A DNA stretch of 64,000 bases from Fragilaria radians. Its lineage: Eukaryota > Bacillariophyta > Fragilariophyceae > Fragilariales > Fragilariaceae. Of this stretch, positions 1 to 10,366 are shown piece after piece (the stretch's first letter is position 1; the number at the start of each line of letters is the position of its first letter). The position numbers were made by a program, and so were the translations under genes. The notes beneath the pieces were generated by a model, which was not told the DNA's origin, made no database searches, and saw only the letters and a list, made by a program, of their open reading frames with translations. The stretch spans positions 564,925 through 628,924 of the forward strand of contig CAAAJI010000006.1 in NCBI GenBank assembly GCA_900642245.1. The letters are read 5' to 3'.

Positions 1-365
1 TGTATTACAACAATCGCAATAGCACTTTTGCTTCGCTTCATTTTTCATCCATCATTATTGATTGTGGGAAATAAATAATACGGAAATGATGAAGAGCAAT
101 CTAATTAAGGCTGTATGTACTTTGGATATGGAATATCTTCGAGAAATGTTCTGATATCAACCAGTATTGATCGATTTTGCACTTGGCGCTATGCATGTAA
201 TAGAACACTTTGTTTGCTGAATATTAACACGTAATAGGAAATAAATTGCATATGATTTGAACCTCATTCACACATTCATGCCTTTCGTACGGAACATGTT
301 ATACAGTACTGCGTTTTTGCCTTTACGGCAATGATAAATTGTTGAAAGGGTCCGTAAAACACAAA
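1..365. other. Intergenic, left edge
   Basis: AT-rich sequence upstream of the first gene. It should contain that gene's promoter, but I see no recognisable motif, RNA gene or repeat. A reading frame opens at 339 with TTG, and the first ATG in that frame is at 366. Confidence 0.5.
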
Positions 366-2246
366 ATGGAAACATCGCTCTCAAGAAAAGGCAACAAAAT
401 TAGTAGCAACAAATTGCCTTCAAATAATAAGATAAAGCCTAAAAAGCATTTTGTTCCAAAGTGCAAATATGGTAGTCTTTGCCAAAACGAGAATTGCAAG
501 TTTTTTCATTCTAGTCCGCTTAAAAATGATTTAGACGAAGTGAATACATGCAAGAAAGAGTCTGTTTTCAAAACCTCGGACTCTTTGAATGTTCAGGAAT
601 CATTAGAGAAATCTGATGCACTCCTCCCAAATGATGATCATTTTAATGGTAAGGAAATATCGGAGCAGAAATCAAGGAATCTGCCAGCTATGGACTTCAT
701 CATTTCCCAACGGGTCTCGACAAATGAATATTCCAAATATATACTACCGCAGAGTGAAACTCTCTACCCAAGAGAACCTGCCGATCAGGAGGGAGATCTT
801 AGTAAGGAGGAATTGCCAGAAAAAAATGTCGAAGATTCAAAGGTAGTGCGTAAAGCGTTGAAAAAAGCTCGGCAAGCTAAAGCCAAGGCATCAAAGATAT
901 TTACCGATTTAGAAAAGGAGAGGGAAACAACTGATTTAAGGTTACTCTTTTGCCAGTGGCGAGATCTATCGCTTCAAAAGTCTCATCAAGAACCGATTAT
1001 TACAAATCCCAATTTAACAGCAACAAACGAAAAGACATGCAAGAGCAAAGCTAGCAAAAAAGAACAACGGCGAAATAAATTTGAGCAAATGGCATCCAAA
1101 CGATCAGAATTTTGGGAAAATGAAGTTCACCGAGAGAATCAAATATCACAGTTGATAATGGAATTTTGTACAGAGGAGTATTCTCGACAATTCCCTAATG
1201 AGGATATTAAAGCTGCAATAAAGAAAAAAGAAAATAGTCATGAGCTGGATATTGCAGCTAGACTGGCCTTTCGTGACTTGTTTCAAAATGAGATCAAAAG
1301 TCGTTTTTCAGTTGTGGGATACGATCGTTCGCTTAATGGGCGAACTGGAACGATTCGACATTGGGATTCTACAAGAGCAAAGTTTTACGTCGGATTAGAT
1401 GCAAAGAAAGGGAAAAAAGATCTCTTAATGTATCTTGAACCTGATAAAATGGATTTTGACGCACCTGAACTCAAGAAACAGGGAATTCTTTCTCCCGACA
1501 GGCAAGTTTGGATTAGAGTAAAAATGGATTCACTTCCTCCTTTGGAATGCGACCTGACGAAGAGCACTTTAGATGACATGATTAGCTCAGAAAATTTGAA
1601 TCAATTCATATTGGATCTGATGGCAAAAAGAGACGAAATTGATCGCATGCGCAGAGAAGAGGAAGAACAAAAAGCTAAGGAAGAGACAGAACGAAAAGAA
1701 AGATCCAAAAGATTAGCCTCAAAACGAATGGATTACTACCGAACTAATTATGATACAGCATTTTTTAAGGAGTTTAGGGATATCGAATCAGATTTCACGA
1801 AAGGGCCCTTTCCACAATACGACGATAGTAATGACGACTTCAGATCGCAAGGTTGTCGGGGGTACGAAAATGGATGCAGATGTGTTCCATGTGAAATGCA
1901 AGATGTTTTCTCTGAAGGCATGACATTTTCATTTACAGATCCAGGAGGGAACACATTTTTCTTCACCCTTGATGAAGATGATGACGGGGGAGACTATCAA
2001 GATGACAATTACTATGATCAAGGATTATCCGAATCTACAGAATCTCGCAAAAAAGCAGCAGAAATTCTAGGGGTTCATGTTAATTCAAGTCAAGACGAGA
2101 TTAAGAAAGCCTATAAGAAACAAGCCTTGAAGTTCCACCCCGACAAAAATAATGCTGGAAATTGTAACAACAGCCTCACCAAAGATGAGGCGGAAGAAAA
2201 GTTCAAGGAGATTGTCAACGCCTATGATATACTGCGTGAAACTTGA
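366..2246 (+). CDS. CCCH zinc-finger and J-domain (DnaJ-like) protein
   Basis: Single-exon protein of 626 residues, counted from the first ATG; the open frame upstream has only TTG codons. Near the N terminus is one CCCH zinc finger, Cys33-x5-Cys39-x4-Cys44-x3-His48, a spacing typical of the poly(A)-binding Nab2/ZC3H14 type. Around residues 312-365 a segment with a GRTGTI core looks like a small KOW or SH3-like fold. Residues about 416-458 are a highly charged probable coiled coil, followed by an acidic stretch near 536-552. The last 65 residues are a J domain with the HPD motif at 591-593, which in this family stimulates the ATPase of Hsp70. A plausible role is recruiting Hsp70 to RNA-protein complexes, but that is inference. 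The gene is convergent with the next, with 14 bp between stop codons. Domain calls are good; the function is unknown. Confidence 0.9.
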   Translation: METSLSRKGNKISSNKLPSNNKIKPKKHFVPKCKYGSLCQNENCKFFHSSPLKNDLDEVNTCKKESVFKTSDSLNVQESLEKSDALLPNDDHFNGKEISEQKSRNLPAMDFIISQRVSTNEYSKYILPQSETLYPREPADQEGDLSKEELPEKNVEDSKVVRKALKKARQAKAKASKIFTDLEKERETTDLRLLFCQWRDLSLQKSHQEPIITNPNLTATNEKTCKSKASKKEQRRNKFEQMASKRSEFWENEVHRENQISQLIMEFCTEEYSRQFPNEDIKAAIKKKENSHELDIAARLAFRDLFQNEIKSRFSVVGYDRSLNGRTGTIRHWDSTRAKFYVGLDAKKGKKDLLMYLEPDKMDFDAPELKKQGILSPDRQVWIRVKMDSLPPLECDLTKSTLDDMISSENLNQFILDLMAKRDEIDRMRREEEEQKAKEETERKERSKRLASKRMDYYRTNYDTAFFKEFRDIESDFTKGPFPQYDDSNDDFRSQGCRGYENGCRCVPCEMQDVFSEGMTFSFTDPGGNTFFFTLDEDDDGGDYQDDNYYDQGLSESTESRKKAAEILGVHVNSSQDEIKKAYKKQALKFHPDKNNAGNCNNSLTKDEAEEKFKEIVNAYDILRET

Positions 2247-2260
2247 AATTTTTGAGTCCA

Positions 2261-2839
2261 TTAAGTTGCTGCATCCTCTCGGATCAATAAATAGCGTCTG
2301 GCTTCTGGTCGTGCAGCTTCAACATCCATCAACATCGCAATGAAAAAGTCATTTCTAGAAAGTCCACCTAACGTAATTGTATGACACTTTACAGTCGTTC
2401 TGATTTCCCACCTCTTCTCATGTTGCACTAATTTGCGTTGAAGATTAATTTCTGGAAAGTGATTATTGACATCACCCACAGCTGCAATCTTGGATATGAA
2501 AGCAGTGGCATTCACGTAGCTATTGTGAACATAGATATTACAAAGAGCAATGGGATTGCCATTATCATCATATTCAATTGTCCATCCTTCATCAAGAGTC
2601 TTTAATAACTTGTTCGAATCCTCAAGACCAAGAGGTTTACCACCTTGGCCATATGGATCACATTTTTGGTTAGGACGTCGAGCTAGTGGATCTGGTCTGC
2701 TGGTGGACATGAAACGACAGACACTCACACGTGCATGGCTGCATATGGTTGAATGGATACGTGAACGAATACCTATTTCTCGTTTTGAGCGTAGCAATGG
2801 GTACCTTTGAAAAGTCCCCCTCAATGGAAATCGAACCAT
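2261..2839 (-). CDS. Pterin-4a-carbinolamine dehydratase-like protein, probably organellar
   Basis: Single exon, 192 residues, ATG at 2839. The first 45 or so residues are rich in Arg and Ser and poor in acidic residues, like a mitochondrial or plastid targeting peptide. The motif CDPYGQGGKPL at 60-70 resembles plant-type organellar members of the family. The core matches the PCD/DCoH fold: Asn126-His127-Phe-Pro, Trp144, His153 and the GGLSRND segment ending at Asp164. Classical enzymes have two adjacent histidines (HHP) in the active site and dehydrate 4a-hydroxytetrahydrobiopterin. Here the second histidine is Phe, so activity may be changed or lost. Some plant homologues act in organelle biogenesis rather than pterin recycling, which is an alternative role. 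Family assignment is firm; catalytic activity is uncertain. Confidence 0.85.
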   Translation of the reverse strand: MVRFPLRGTFQRYPLLRSKREIGIRSRIHSTICSHARVSVCRFMSTSRPDPLARRPNQKCDPYGQGGKPLGLEDSNKLLKTLDEGWTIEYDDNGNPIALCNIYVHNSYVNATAFISKIAAVGDVNNHFPEINLQRKLVQHEKRWEIRTTVKCHTITLGGLSRNDFFIAMLMDVEAARPEARRYLLIREDAAT

Positions 2840-3479
2840 TCACGTAAAATGTAATCATCATTTTTTACCGATTTCGACTGCGTATACTCCCACTATTCTT
2901 GATTACTACACGCACTGCCAACATGTTCTAATGTTAGTTGTAATATTTTTGGCAATTACAAACGGTAACTTACCTTGACTTTCTTCAAGCACTTTTTTAC
3001 GCTACTTGTGTCAATGATGTTTTTTTATTTAACTAAAATTTACTAACTTACCGTAGAAAAGCAAGAAACAACTGTATGCGAAGGCGATGATTAAAAAAGA
3101 AAAGGAAAAATTGCACTCTAGTAAATGCTGATCATCCTAAGAAAACGGGGCTAGTCTTATACAATAGCAAGATGATAGTAAGGAAACAAGAGTAGAACGA
3201 TGAAGAGTCTAGAAATTGAAATTTAGTTGCTCTAAGCGTAAGGATTTTTAATGAAGACAACTAAAGATTAGATAACAATCTCGTATTCTTAAATTTCATT
3301 AGTCACTTTACCTTAACGCTAATTAATGTTAAATGGAGATTCTAATCTCCTCTCAATCAAACAAATACGTGATTAAACCAATCAACCAAGAATAGATCTT
3401 TACTTTAAGATGGATAGGTAGATCAAGGTATGATCCATTTAGGAGAGATTGTCAATCACTTTATTTTTCCAAAGCAATA

Positions 3480-4170
3480 TTGAAAGGATATCGTGCGTTA
3501 CTCATTGACTTCGAGAATGAAGCATGTTTTGATGCGTTTCTAACCAAGAGTGATATAACTTTTACCAAATTAATCATTACCTGTGATGATATTTCCTGCA
3601 TATTCTTTATACCAGCATATCAGAGCAATTACCTGAGGAAGATGCAATTCTGGCTTGGACGCATATGGCTGCAAAATTTGAATCTGTCACCAAGGCTGAA
3701 ATGATAAAGTTGAAGGAATATTTCTTGAATCAATGTAAGGAACCGTCTATCAAGATTCACTTCAATGGATTCAAGGGCTGGAACTGATGAAGAGAAAACT
3801 CGAAAACCTCGGTCAGAAGATTTCAGATATGGATGTAAGAATTGACATACTTCCTCAGTTAACAGAAGATTATGAAACAGCGCTTGATTTGCTCGAGCAG
3901 TAGTTTGAAGTCTCAGAAACCTGGAGAGAGGTTGCTCTTAGGTGTTAGTTACGTCCTATAATGCAGCATTGGAGGTAAAAACATGTGAAAGATCATAAAA
4001 GATCACTCCACAAATGTAAAGTGGATCAGGGGATGCAGATATTACGAGAAATGAAACTGATTCAAAAAAAGAAAATCGAGACTTCTGGGGCAAGGAGCAT
4101 GCTTTTTTCGGTTATTCTTGGGGTTAAGATTTTGATGATGAATCTGAGGGTGATAATGCTGAACTCGTAA
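3480..4170 (+). pseudogene. Decayed Ty1/copia-type gag (UBN2-like) fragment
   Basis: Reading across frames gives a gag-like sequence broken by stops and frame changes. From about 3626 one frame reads LPEEDAILAWTHMAAKFES and then KAEMIKLKEYF. After a frame change near 3765 it continues as WIQGLELMKRKL, KISDMDVRIDILPQLTEDYE and a LLEQ segment followed by TAG. This order (tryptophan-rich segment, KAE..KLK helix, then ISD...LP..YE) is the usual layout of the UBN2/gag region in Ty1-copia elements. No protease, integrase or reverse transcriptase follows and I see no long terminal repeats, so this is an old fragment. Edges are approximate. Confidence 0.55.
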
Positions 4171-4919
4171 CGAACGATGCAAGAAAGAAACAATCTAGAA
4201 GCGGCTAGCCTCTTGCAACGAATATTTTCGAGTAGTTACATTCTTGCAAAGAGATAGCCCCAAAAGTAGTCGTTGAAAATAAAAGAAACACCCCCTGTTA
4301 TATCTAATAAACCTTACGTTTTCTCTACTATTTAGCCATACGCATTTTGTTTTCCAATTTCCTGGTTTCAGTGCTGTTTTTATTTGTTTGGTCACTTAGG
4401 AAGAGGCAACTTGCTTGAATCAAAATATTTATCCTACGAAGTGAAAATCAATTCTAGTCCAAGGTTCCTATACGCTTTACTGTTGTACATATTCCGCATG
4501 CTATCACAATACTTTACTAAATCTTATTATAATTGTAACAAGGTAATCAGTTGTCATAATGTCAAATTCTGTTCTACTTACACCTTTGCCTGCTAAATAT
4601 TCACTTTGAACCGCCTTAAAAGCCTGAATAGCCAATACAACACATTATTAAACAATTTTTTCCATCAGTGGAGTGGTTAAGGAGCCTTCATCTAAAACAT
4701 CACCGAACATTGGCAACTGATTATACATTATGGTCCGAAAAATGGAGTTGCAAAAAGTGCTAAAAAGACTAGTTCAGATCTATCCAAGGTTTGATGTCGC
4801 ACATCGGGTCTTCTAGACAAGATGATGTACGTTAACAGGTATGTCCAAGCATAGAATATTTCAACACATTCATAGCCCAGCTTCAGGGTAGTATCTGCTC
4901 TATCCGAGATTGAGGTTAA

Positions 4920-5051
4920 AAAATCTAGTTTAAGAAATGTTAAATACAAATTTCGTTTTCTCATCTTGGAAGTTAGGAATCAGTGAAAATCTAGTTTAAG
5001 AAATGTTAAAAACCAATTTCGTTTTCTCATCTTGGAAGGTAGGAATCATGA
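4920..5051. repeat. Two-copy tandem duplication, period 66 bp
   Basis: The segment starting AAAATCTAGTTTAAGAAATG at 4920 recurs at 4986 with only a few mismatches over the whole 66 bp unit. It lies in non-coding DNA and looks like a recent local duplication. Confidence 0.85.
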
Positions 5052-5702
5052 TTCACTTCATTTGCCCTATAGTAATACTTTAGCTTAGATCACACTAAGA
5101 TTTATCATCAATTATTGTCTCGAGAATATGCTTCCGGGGTCAATTGCTTTAATGCCTATGCAGAGAAATATGCACATGCAGCAGTATTTGTAGTGATATT
5201 TTGACCTTCCAATCCAACTTTCCTTCAAGTTCATTTTTCTAGAGGGTGTTTCAGTCGTCATCTTTTACTTAATTCACTAGTTTTGGAAAGAAAGGAAAAG
5301 AAAATATATGATATTTATCTGATTCATCCATATATTCCAAGCTATGGAGCTCAAATAACCTTCATAACTTTTAATTCTCTCGGAAAAGCAGTTATCAAGC
5401 GTTTCCAATTGAAGTGTCAACACGAGTTTCCGGCAAAATTTATGTTACATATCCTTTCTACCTGAGGAATCGATCATTGGCTCAGTCCAAGTACTACCAC
5501 TAGGCTTACTTAGAATGCACCACCATAGTTTTCTTCAATCACCAGCGTCGATTCATTATTGGAACCCTACCATCACAAATTGAATTATATTCTCCGTCGA
5601 AGAGTTCAATAGTTCCTCGTATATCATTAAACTTTTCTCAAGAACTTTCTATATTCCAAGCATATCGCACCCGCCAATAGTATCTGAGAATACGGTGCAA
5701 TC

Positions 5703-8378
5703 ATGACAAATCACAAGGACGAGCCTCTAGTGCAACCAGACATAGATTCAGTGTACTCATTCTACCGAGACGAACTTTTTCCAGCCGTATGTGCATCGTT
5801 ACCACTACTCATTCGTCGTATTGTTCATGACTTGAATTTACTCTTTTGGGTGACATCGGAAAAGGTCACTCAATTTCTACTTCCAGGGGTGATGAGATCG
5901 GGAGCCTGGCAGGCTTCAAATATGCTGCAGATGCTGGAACAAGTCGCATCCAACTCAACGGTGCATGACTTTATGCTAAGGCACTTCGACACGAATCACG
6001 ATGGTAGTATCTCACCTTCGGAGCTCATCAACATGACGGAAATTATATCATCTGCTCGACAAGCATATCCTAAGACTTGGTTCGAATTCCTTTCAAGAGC
6101 ATGGCCGCTTGTTGATTGGAAGCTTGGAATACTTCTTTGGAGATATTGCAGTGGATTACTTCTTCTTGTTATCGTCCTATCTCTACTTCCTGGGTATATA
6201 CACGGAATTCTTGGAAAGTTTCTACGTTGGCCAGTCTTGTTGTTGACATACTTTATGATCACAGTGGAACTATCGGTCTATGTCATCATTCGACTCTTCA
6301 TCCGTGTTGTTGAAACGGCATTCGCTAATCCAAAACATCGTCGATTAAGGTACCTTATGCGAAACTCTCAATCTTATGACGAGTGGCATGGTTACGCTTC
6401 GGAACTTGATTTGTCACAAGGACGCCAAAGTTGGAGAACAGTCATTCATGATGAAACATCATATCGATATAATTGGGCCTATGTTAAGGAACTCATATCA
6501 GATTTACGAAAAGCAAGAAGCAGTAACGACTCTCTCATGGCCCTAGCTGTTCTTCAACAATGTACGCGTAAAAATGTTGGTGGCATTATGAGCGAAGAGA
6601 GTTTTTCTTTTACCAATACCGGAGAACCAAAATTCATCGTTCAAAAATTCATGAATGAAGTAGCCACTACTTTAAGGTGGGTCACAGCTCGATGTTCAAC
6701 AATGAAGGAGTGTCATACATTCGCCGGAAACAAAGCGGAATACGAAATAGCGCTTCAAATGAAAGTTCAAGCTGAGAAGGAAAAATTGAGGCATTCAATA
6801 GTCAGCTGGGCTACTCTTGATTTTGATGGCGACAAAAGCGTAGATTCTTCTCAGCCTTTATCCAATGATAGCACTGAGAAATCAAACTCAAATTTCCCCC
6901 CCAAGACTTGTGGAGAATCCTCAGCCTCCGAGAATTTAACTCTCATAAAGTTATCATCCTTTCATAAGGAAAAAGTAATTGCGTTCTTGAAGCGAGCGCG
7001 AGCAGCTTATGGCCGTACTGCATTGTGTTTAAGTGGAGGAGCTATGATGGGACTCTATCATTTTGGCATCGTAAAGGCCCTCCTGGAAAAGGGTTGCTTG
7101 CCCAACATCATTTCTGGTACATCAGCTGGAAGCGTTGTGGGAGCCATTGTCTGTACCCGTACTGAAGAAGAAATCCTAAGGGACTTAAACCCTGAGATTT
7201 TGGCAACAAAGCTTAAGTGCTTTTCTTTACCGTGGTCTGAACGAATTAAGAACGTATGGAAAAAAGGATGTTTACTAAATTATGAAGACTGGAGAGAAAT
7301 GATTCGTTGGTTCACAATGGGAGACATGACCTTTGCAGAAGCTTTCAAAAAAACAGGACGCGTATTTTGTATAACACTATGTAAGTTTTCCTTGAGTCAA
7401 AACGCGTCATTCCTGCGAAGAATCACCTAACGTTTGAAGGCGTTTGTCACAGCCGCCACGACGAAAAAGGCTCCACCTGTCCTCATTAATCATATTACAG
7501 CGCCAAATGTTGTAATTGGTTCCGCTGTCATTGCAAGTGCAGCAGTTCCTGGCTTGATTCATGCGGTTCGTCTCGAAGTGAAAGGACCAGATGGAAAAAT
7601 TTCATTCCAGGGTGATCAAGATCAGACTTATTGGGATGGCTCAATCGAACAGGATATCCCTACAACAGGATTAGCAGAAATGTTGAATTGTCAATTTTTT
7701 ATTGCAGCACAGTGCAATCCTCATATCGTTCCATTCTTTTACAACTGCCGCGGCGGCGTAGGCCGTCCTAGCCGATGGTCCAGTGGTACGCGAGAAAATG
7801 CTTGGCGTGGGGGCTTCATCCTCAGTGCGTTAGAGCTTTACCTCAAATCTGATATGAAAGCGAAGTTTCAGTTTTTAAATGACATTGAAGCCGCTGTCGG
7901 CTTTACTTCGACTATGATGACCCAGCACTTCGTGGGATCGACAACGATAGTTCCACAAGTTTCTATGATTGACTATACTCAGGTAAGAATATGTGCAAAA
8001 AGAGATTTTCAAAACTTGGTGGCTCATGATATGTAACAGCTTATTTCAGATCCTAGTCTGCGTGATATTCTTCGTTATCAAAGGTATGGCGCGATTGCAG
8101 CGTACGAACATTGTGCAATGATTCGCCTTCATTACAATGTTGCACATGCCATAGATGAATGCTTAAGGAAGCTGGAAGGTGATGATGCATTGCGAAAAAA
8201 TTGCCCAAGTGACGCTGATTTTTTTTTGGATGAGAAAAGCAAAATCGATGTAATATATGAAGCCGATGCTGTATGTGCATCGACTACTGCTTCATTCAGC
8301 AGCGAGGAGCGCGATGACGAAGTCACTCAAAACGGATTCGAAGAAACTGAAGCTTTGATTTCTTCCAGTCAGCTTTGA
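5703..8378 (+). CDS. SDP1-like patatin triacylglycerol lipase with EF-hand
   Basis: Three exons, 5703-7380, 7453-7982 and 8040-8378, give 848 residues. Introns are 72 and 57 bp; both joins were chosen because they restore conserved sequence, ITLSATTKK at the first and TQLISDPSLRD at the second. An EF-hand lies at 96-107 (Asp96, Asn98, Asp100, Ser102, Glu107), suggesting calcium control. Two hydrophobic segments follow (about 141-163 and 174-200). A DUF3336-like region precedes the patatin domain, which has the oxyanion loop GGAMMG at 445-450, the nucleophile motif GTSAG with Ser474, and Asp621 in DGS as the dyad partner. This is the architecture of plant SUGAR-DEPENDENT1 and yeast Tgl3/4/5 lipases, which start storage-oil breakdown at lipid droplets. 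The N-terminal EF-hand is not part of the plant or yeast enzymes as I know them. Function is well supported by motifs. Confidence 0.92.
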
Positions 8379-8875
8379 GGAAGATATAATGAGATGCGTA
8401 CCAAGTATTTCTTGAGGTCTAGAGTTAGTTTTACAAGGAAATTCAGTTTTTAGTAATCACAACTTTTGTCCCCTCAAATTGAAACGAATATGATGTATTA
8501 CTAATCGCCTTAAGGAACGCATCGACTTATTAGGCTTGCTCTGTGCTTGGCTTCAGATTAAATTCTCCAATTTGTGCATTCTTTTGCTGCTGGATTCCGG
8601 TTCAGACGTCAAAAAAGTCTCATTCGCACTATATTAACTAGAGGAACGTAAGTTCTTAAGGAATATGCGATATGCACATAGTAAAGCAATTAAGAGATGA
8701 ATTAAAGTTGAAAGAAAGAAAGCCAAAGTTGTATGTTAGATACAGGGCGTTGCTTTTGAATGCTAACAATTAAATCGTGATATCTTTTAAGGTTAGAATC
8801 CAATGAATTAGGAATAAGGAATCGGAGAAAAGAAAGAAAGCTCTCCTTGTGACATAAAAATAACATCAATAAACA
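8379..8875. other. Intergenic between lipase and glycosyltransferase
   Basis: About 500 bp of AT-rich sequence between two genes on the same strand. It must hold the 3' end of the first and the promoter of the second, but I see no distinct motif. Confidence 0.5.
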
Positions 8876-10357
8876 ATGAAGGCAAAAAAAGCGTCAAATG
8901 TTTCCGTAATCCTAAAATCATTTGTTCTAAGCATTGGATTAATACCTTTCATTATTTTCGAATCGGTAGATACTCATGTTAATTCTAAGGAATTGAGATT
9001 AACCGCAGGTAATACTGAAGAAGAACAGATGCATCAATCCAAGGGCACTCGTCAACAGACAATCCCCGTTAGCTTTCATGAAGCTAACGGGGAAAGCAAC
9101 TTTCGAATAGATCGTACAACACAATCAGCTCATTTTACCTGGGATTCAACTAAGACATGCCAGATATGGTCAAAGCAAGCCAATTCGCAACCTCGGGGAA
9201 TCGTTGCAACTCTTGTTCTTTGTCCCGAGGATGCTAAATATATGCGAGTCTTAAAGTCCATGATATGCCAATCGATATTGTCGCAACTGATACACTTGAT
9301 TGGGCCACAGAACTGGGATTTACTCCTAGTTATTGCAGGTGATGGGTTTGAAACTAGCCTCAACAATCAATTTATCGAAAGATGTTTAAATCTTACAAAA
9401 GTTAAGGAAGATCCAAAACTATGGATAAACCAAGATCAATCAAATATAACGACGGCACGTTATCTTTGGCAGAATTCAACCAACATATATTTGTCACAAA
9501 CGACGTTAGCGTTTCCTGAATATGTGAAAAAGGATCCTTCCATCCTACAAAGAAAGATTCAGCCTCAAAGTTGTGATGCTCCGCACTCCTATATACTAGG
9601 AACAAAGTGGTATGCTGATCAAATGCTCCATTTGGCAATTTTGAAAGAATACGATTGGTTCATCAAACTTGATATTGATATTTTCTTCGACAGGACAGTT
9701 GAATGGGATCTTTTGCACGATTTAAAGGAGAGACACTCATTGTTTGCCCATACTGCAGAAATTCCCAGTTGGAGTGGTCAAATTTGTGCAAATGGAATCG
9801 TAGAGGCAGTCCGGAGCTTTCGTGACATCAATTCCTTGCAGTGCTGTGGGTCGGATAACAGTTTGCTAAAGATTGATCGTGATTTCTATTACTCAAACTT
9901 TATCCTTGGTCGCGTTGATTTTTGGACGCAACCTCTGATGCTGAAGTTTTCCAGATTCTTGGCGGAATACCAACCTGGATATTTCCACATACGCTGGACG
10001 GATCAAATCTTTTGGGCTCAAGCTTTAGGATTGTTTGTGGGACTTGATAACGTTACCAATTATTCAGAACTTCGATGTTCTGTCGAAAAAAACTGTTGGA
10101 ATGCAGTATTTTATATTAAGCTGTATGGAGAAGACCCGTTCAGTCGTTGCGATAATAATGCATATTTTAGACATAACAAGGACCCGAATCTCCACTGGAA
10201 TTCTCATCCTACATTCACTGGAAATCTGTGGCGGAGTAACTCATCGCTCCACGTACTAAATTACAAAGATGAGTGCAAAGAAAGGCTTCGGAGGAAGAGA
10301 AATTCGAAAAATGAATTATTACAGAATGTAACTAGGACATTTTACCCAAAAGGTTAA
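8876..10357 (+). CDS. GT15-like (Kre2/Ktr-type) glycosyltransferase, type II membrane protein
   Basis: Single exon, 493 residues. A hydrophobic segment at about 9-29 after a short basic N terminus is a signal anchor, typical of Golgi transferases. The DxD metal-binding motif is Asp266-Ile-Asp268 in KLDIDIFFD. Downstream, YYSNFILGRVDFW followed by GYFHIRWTDQIFWA corresponds in order to the SNFEI..FF and YERWGD..H segments of GT15 alpha-1,2-mannosyltransferases, although conservation is distant. Several NxS/T sites and many cysteines fit a luminal domain. The likely role is mannose or related sugar addition to secreted glycoproteins. Other DxD glycosyltransferase families are possible alternatives. 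A perfect 12 bp inverted repeat lies inside the coding sequence at 9064-9092. The gene is convergent with the next, with only 9 bp between stops. Confidence 0.75.
   Translation: MKAKKASNVSVILKSFVLSIGLIPFIIFESVDTHVNSKELRLTAGNTEEEQMHQSKGTRQQTIPVSFHEANGESNFRIDRTTQSAHFTWDSTKTCQIWSKQANSQPRGIVATLVLCPEDAKYMRVLKSMICQSILSQLIHLIGPQNWDLLLVIAGDGFETSLNNQFIERCLNLTKVKEDPKLWINQDQSNITTARYLWQNSTNIYLSQTTLAFPEYVKKDPSILQRKIQPQSCDAPHSYILGTKWYADQMLHLAILKEYDWFIKLDIDIFFDRTVEWDLLHDLKERHSLFAHTAEIPSWSGQICANGIVEAVRSFRDINSLQCCGSDNSLLKIDRDFYYSNFILGRVDFWTQPLMLKFSRFLAEYQPGYFHIRWTDQIFWAQALGLFVGLDNVTNYSELRCSVEKNCWNAVFYIKLYGEDPFSRCDNNAYFRHNKDPNLHWNSHPTFTGNLWRSNSSLHVLNYKDECKERLRRKRNSKNELLQNVTRTFYPKG
9064..9092. repeat. Perfect inverted repeat (12 bp arms, 5 nt loop) within coding sequence
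   Basis: Arms CCCCGTTAGCTT at 9064-9075 and AAGCTAACGGGG at 9081-9092 are exact reverse complements around a TCATG loop. The RNA could form a strong hairpin in the stem-region part of the glycosyltransferase message. Confidence 0.9.
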
Positions 10358-10366
10358 TTGACAAAG

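Larger units (their letters stand above)
2840..5702. other. Gene-poor region with retroelement remnant and tandem duplication
   Basis: No intact gene is visible. It holds a decayed copia-type gag around 3480-4170 and a two-copy 66 bp tandem repeat at 4920-5051. Small open frames at 4384-4596, 4728-4964 and 5283-5465 have no recognisable content. The last few hundred bases presumably include the promoter of the lipase gene at 5703. Confidence 0.6.

Noticed and set aside
7381..7440. Earlier acceptor (TTTGAAG) for the first lipase intron
   Set aside because: It gives a frame that does not match patatin lipases, whereas the CACAG acceptor at 7452 restores ITLSATTKK and the following conserved segment.
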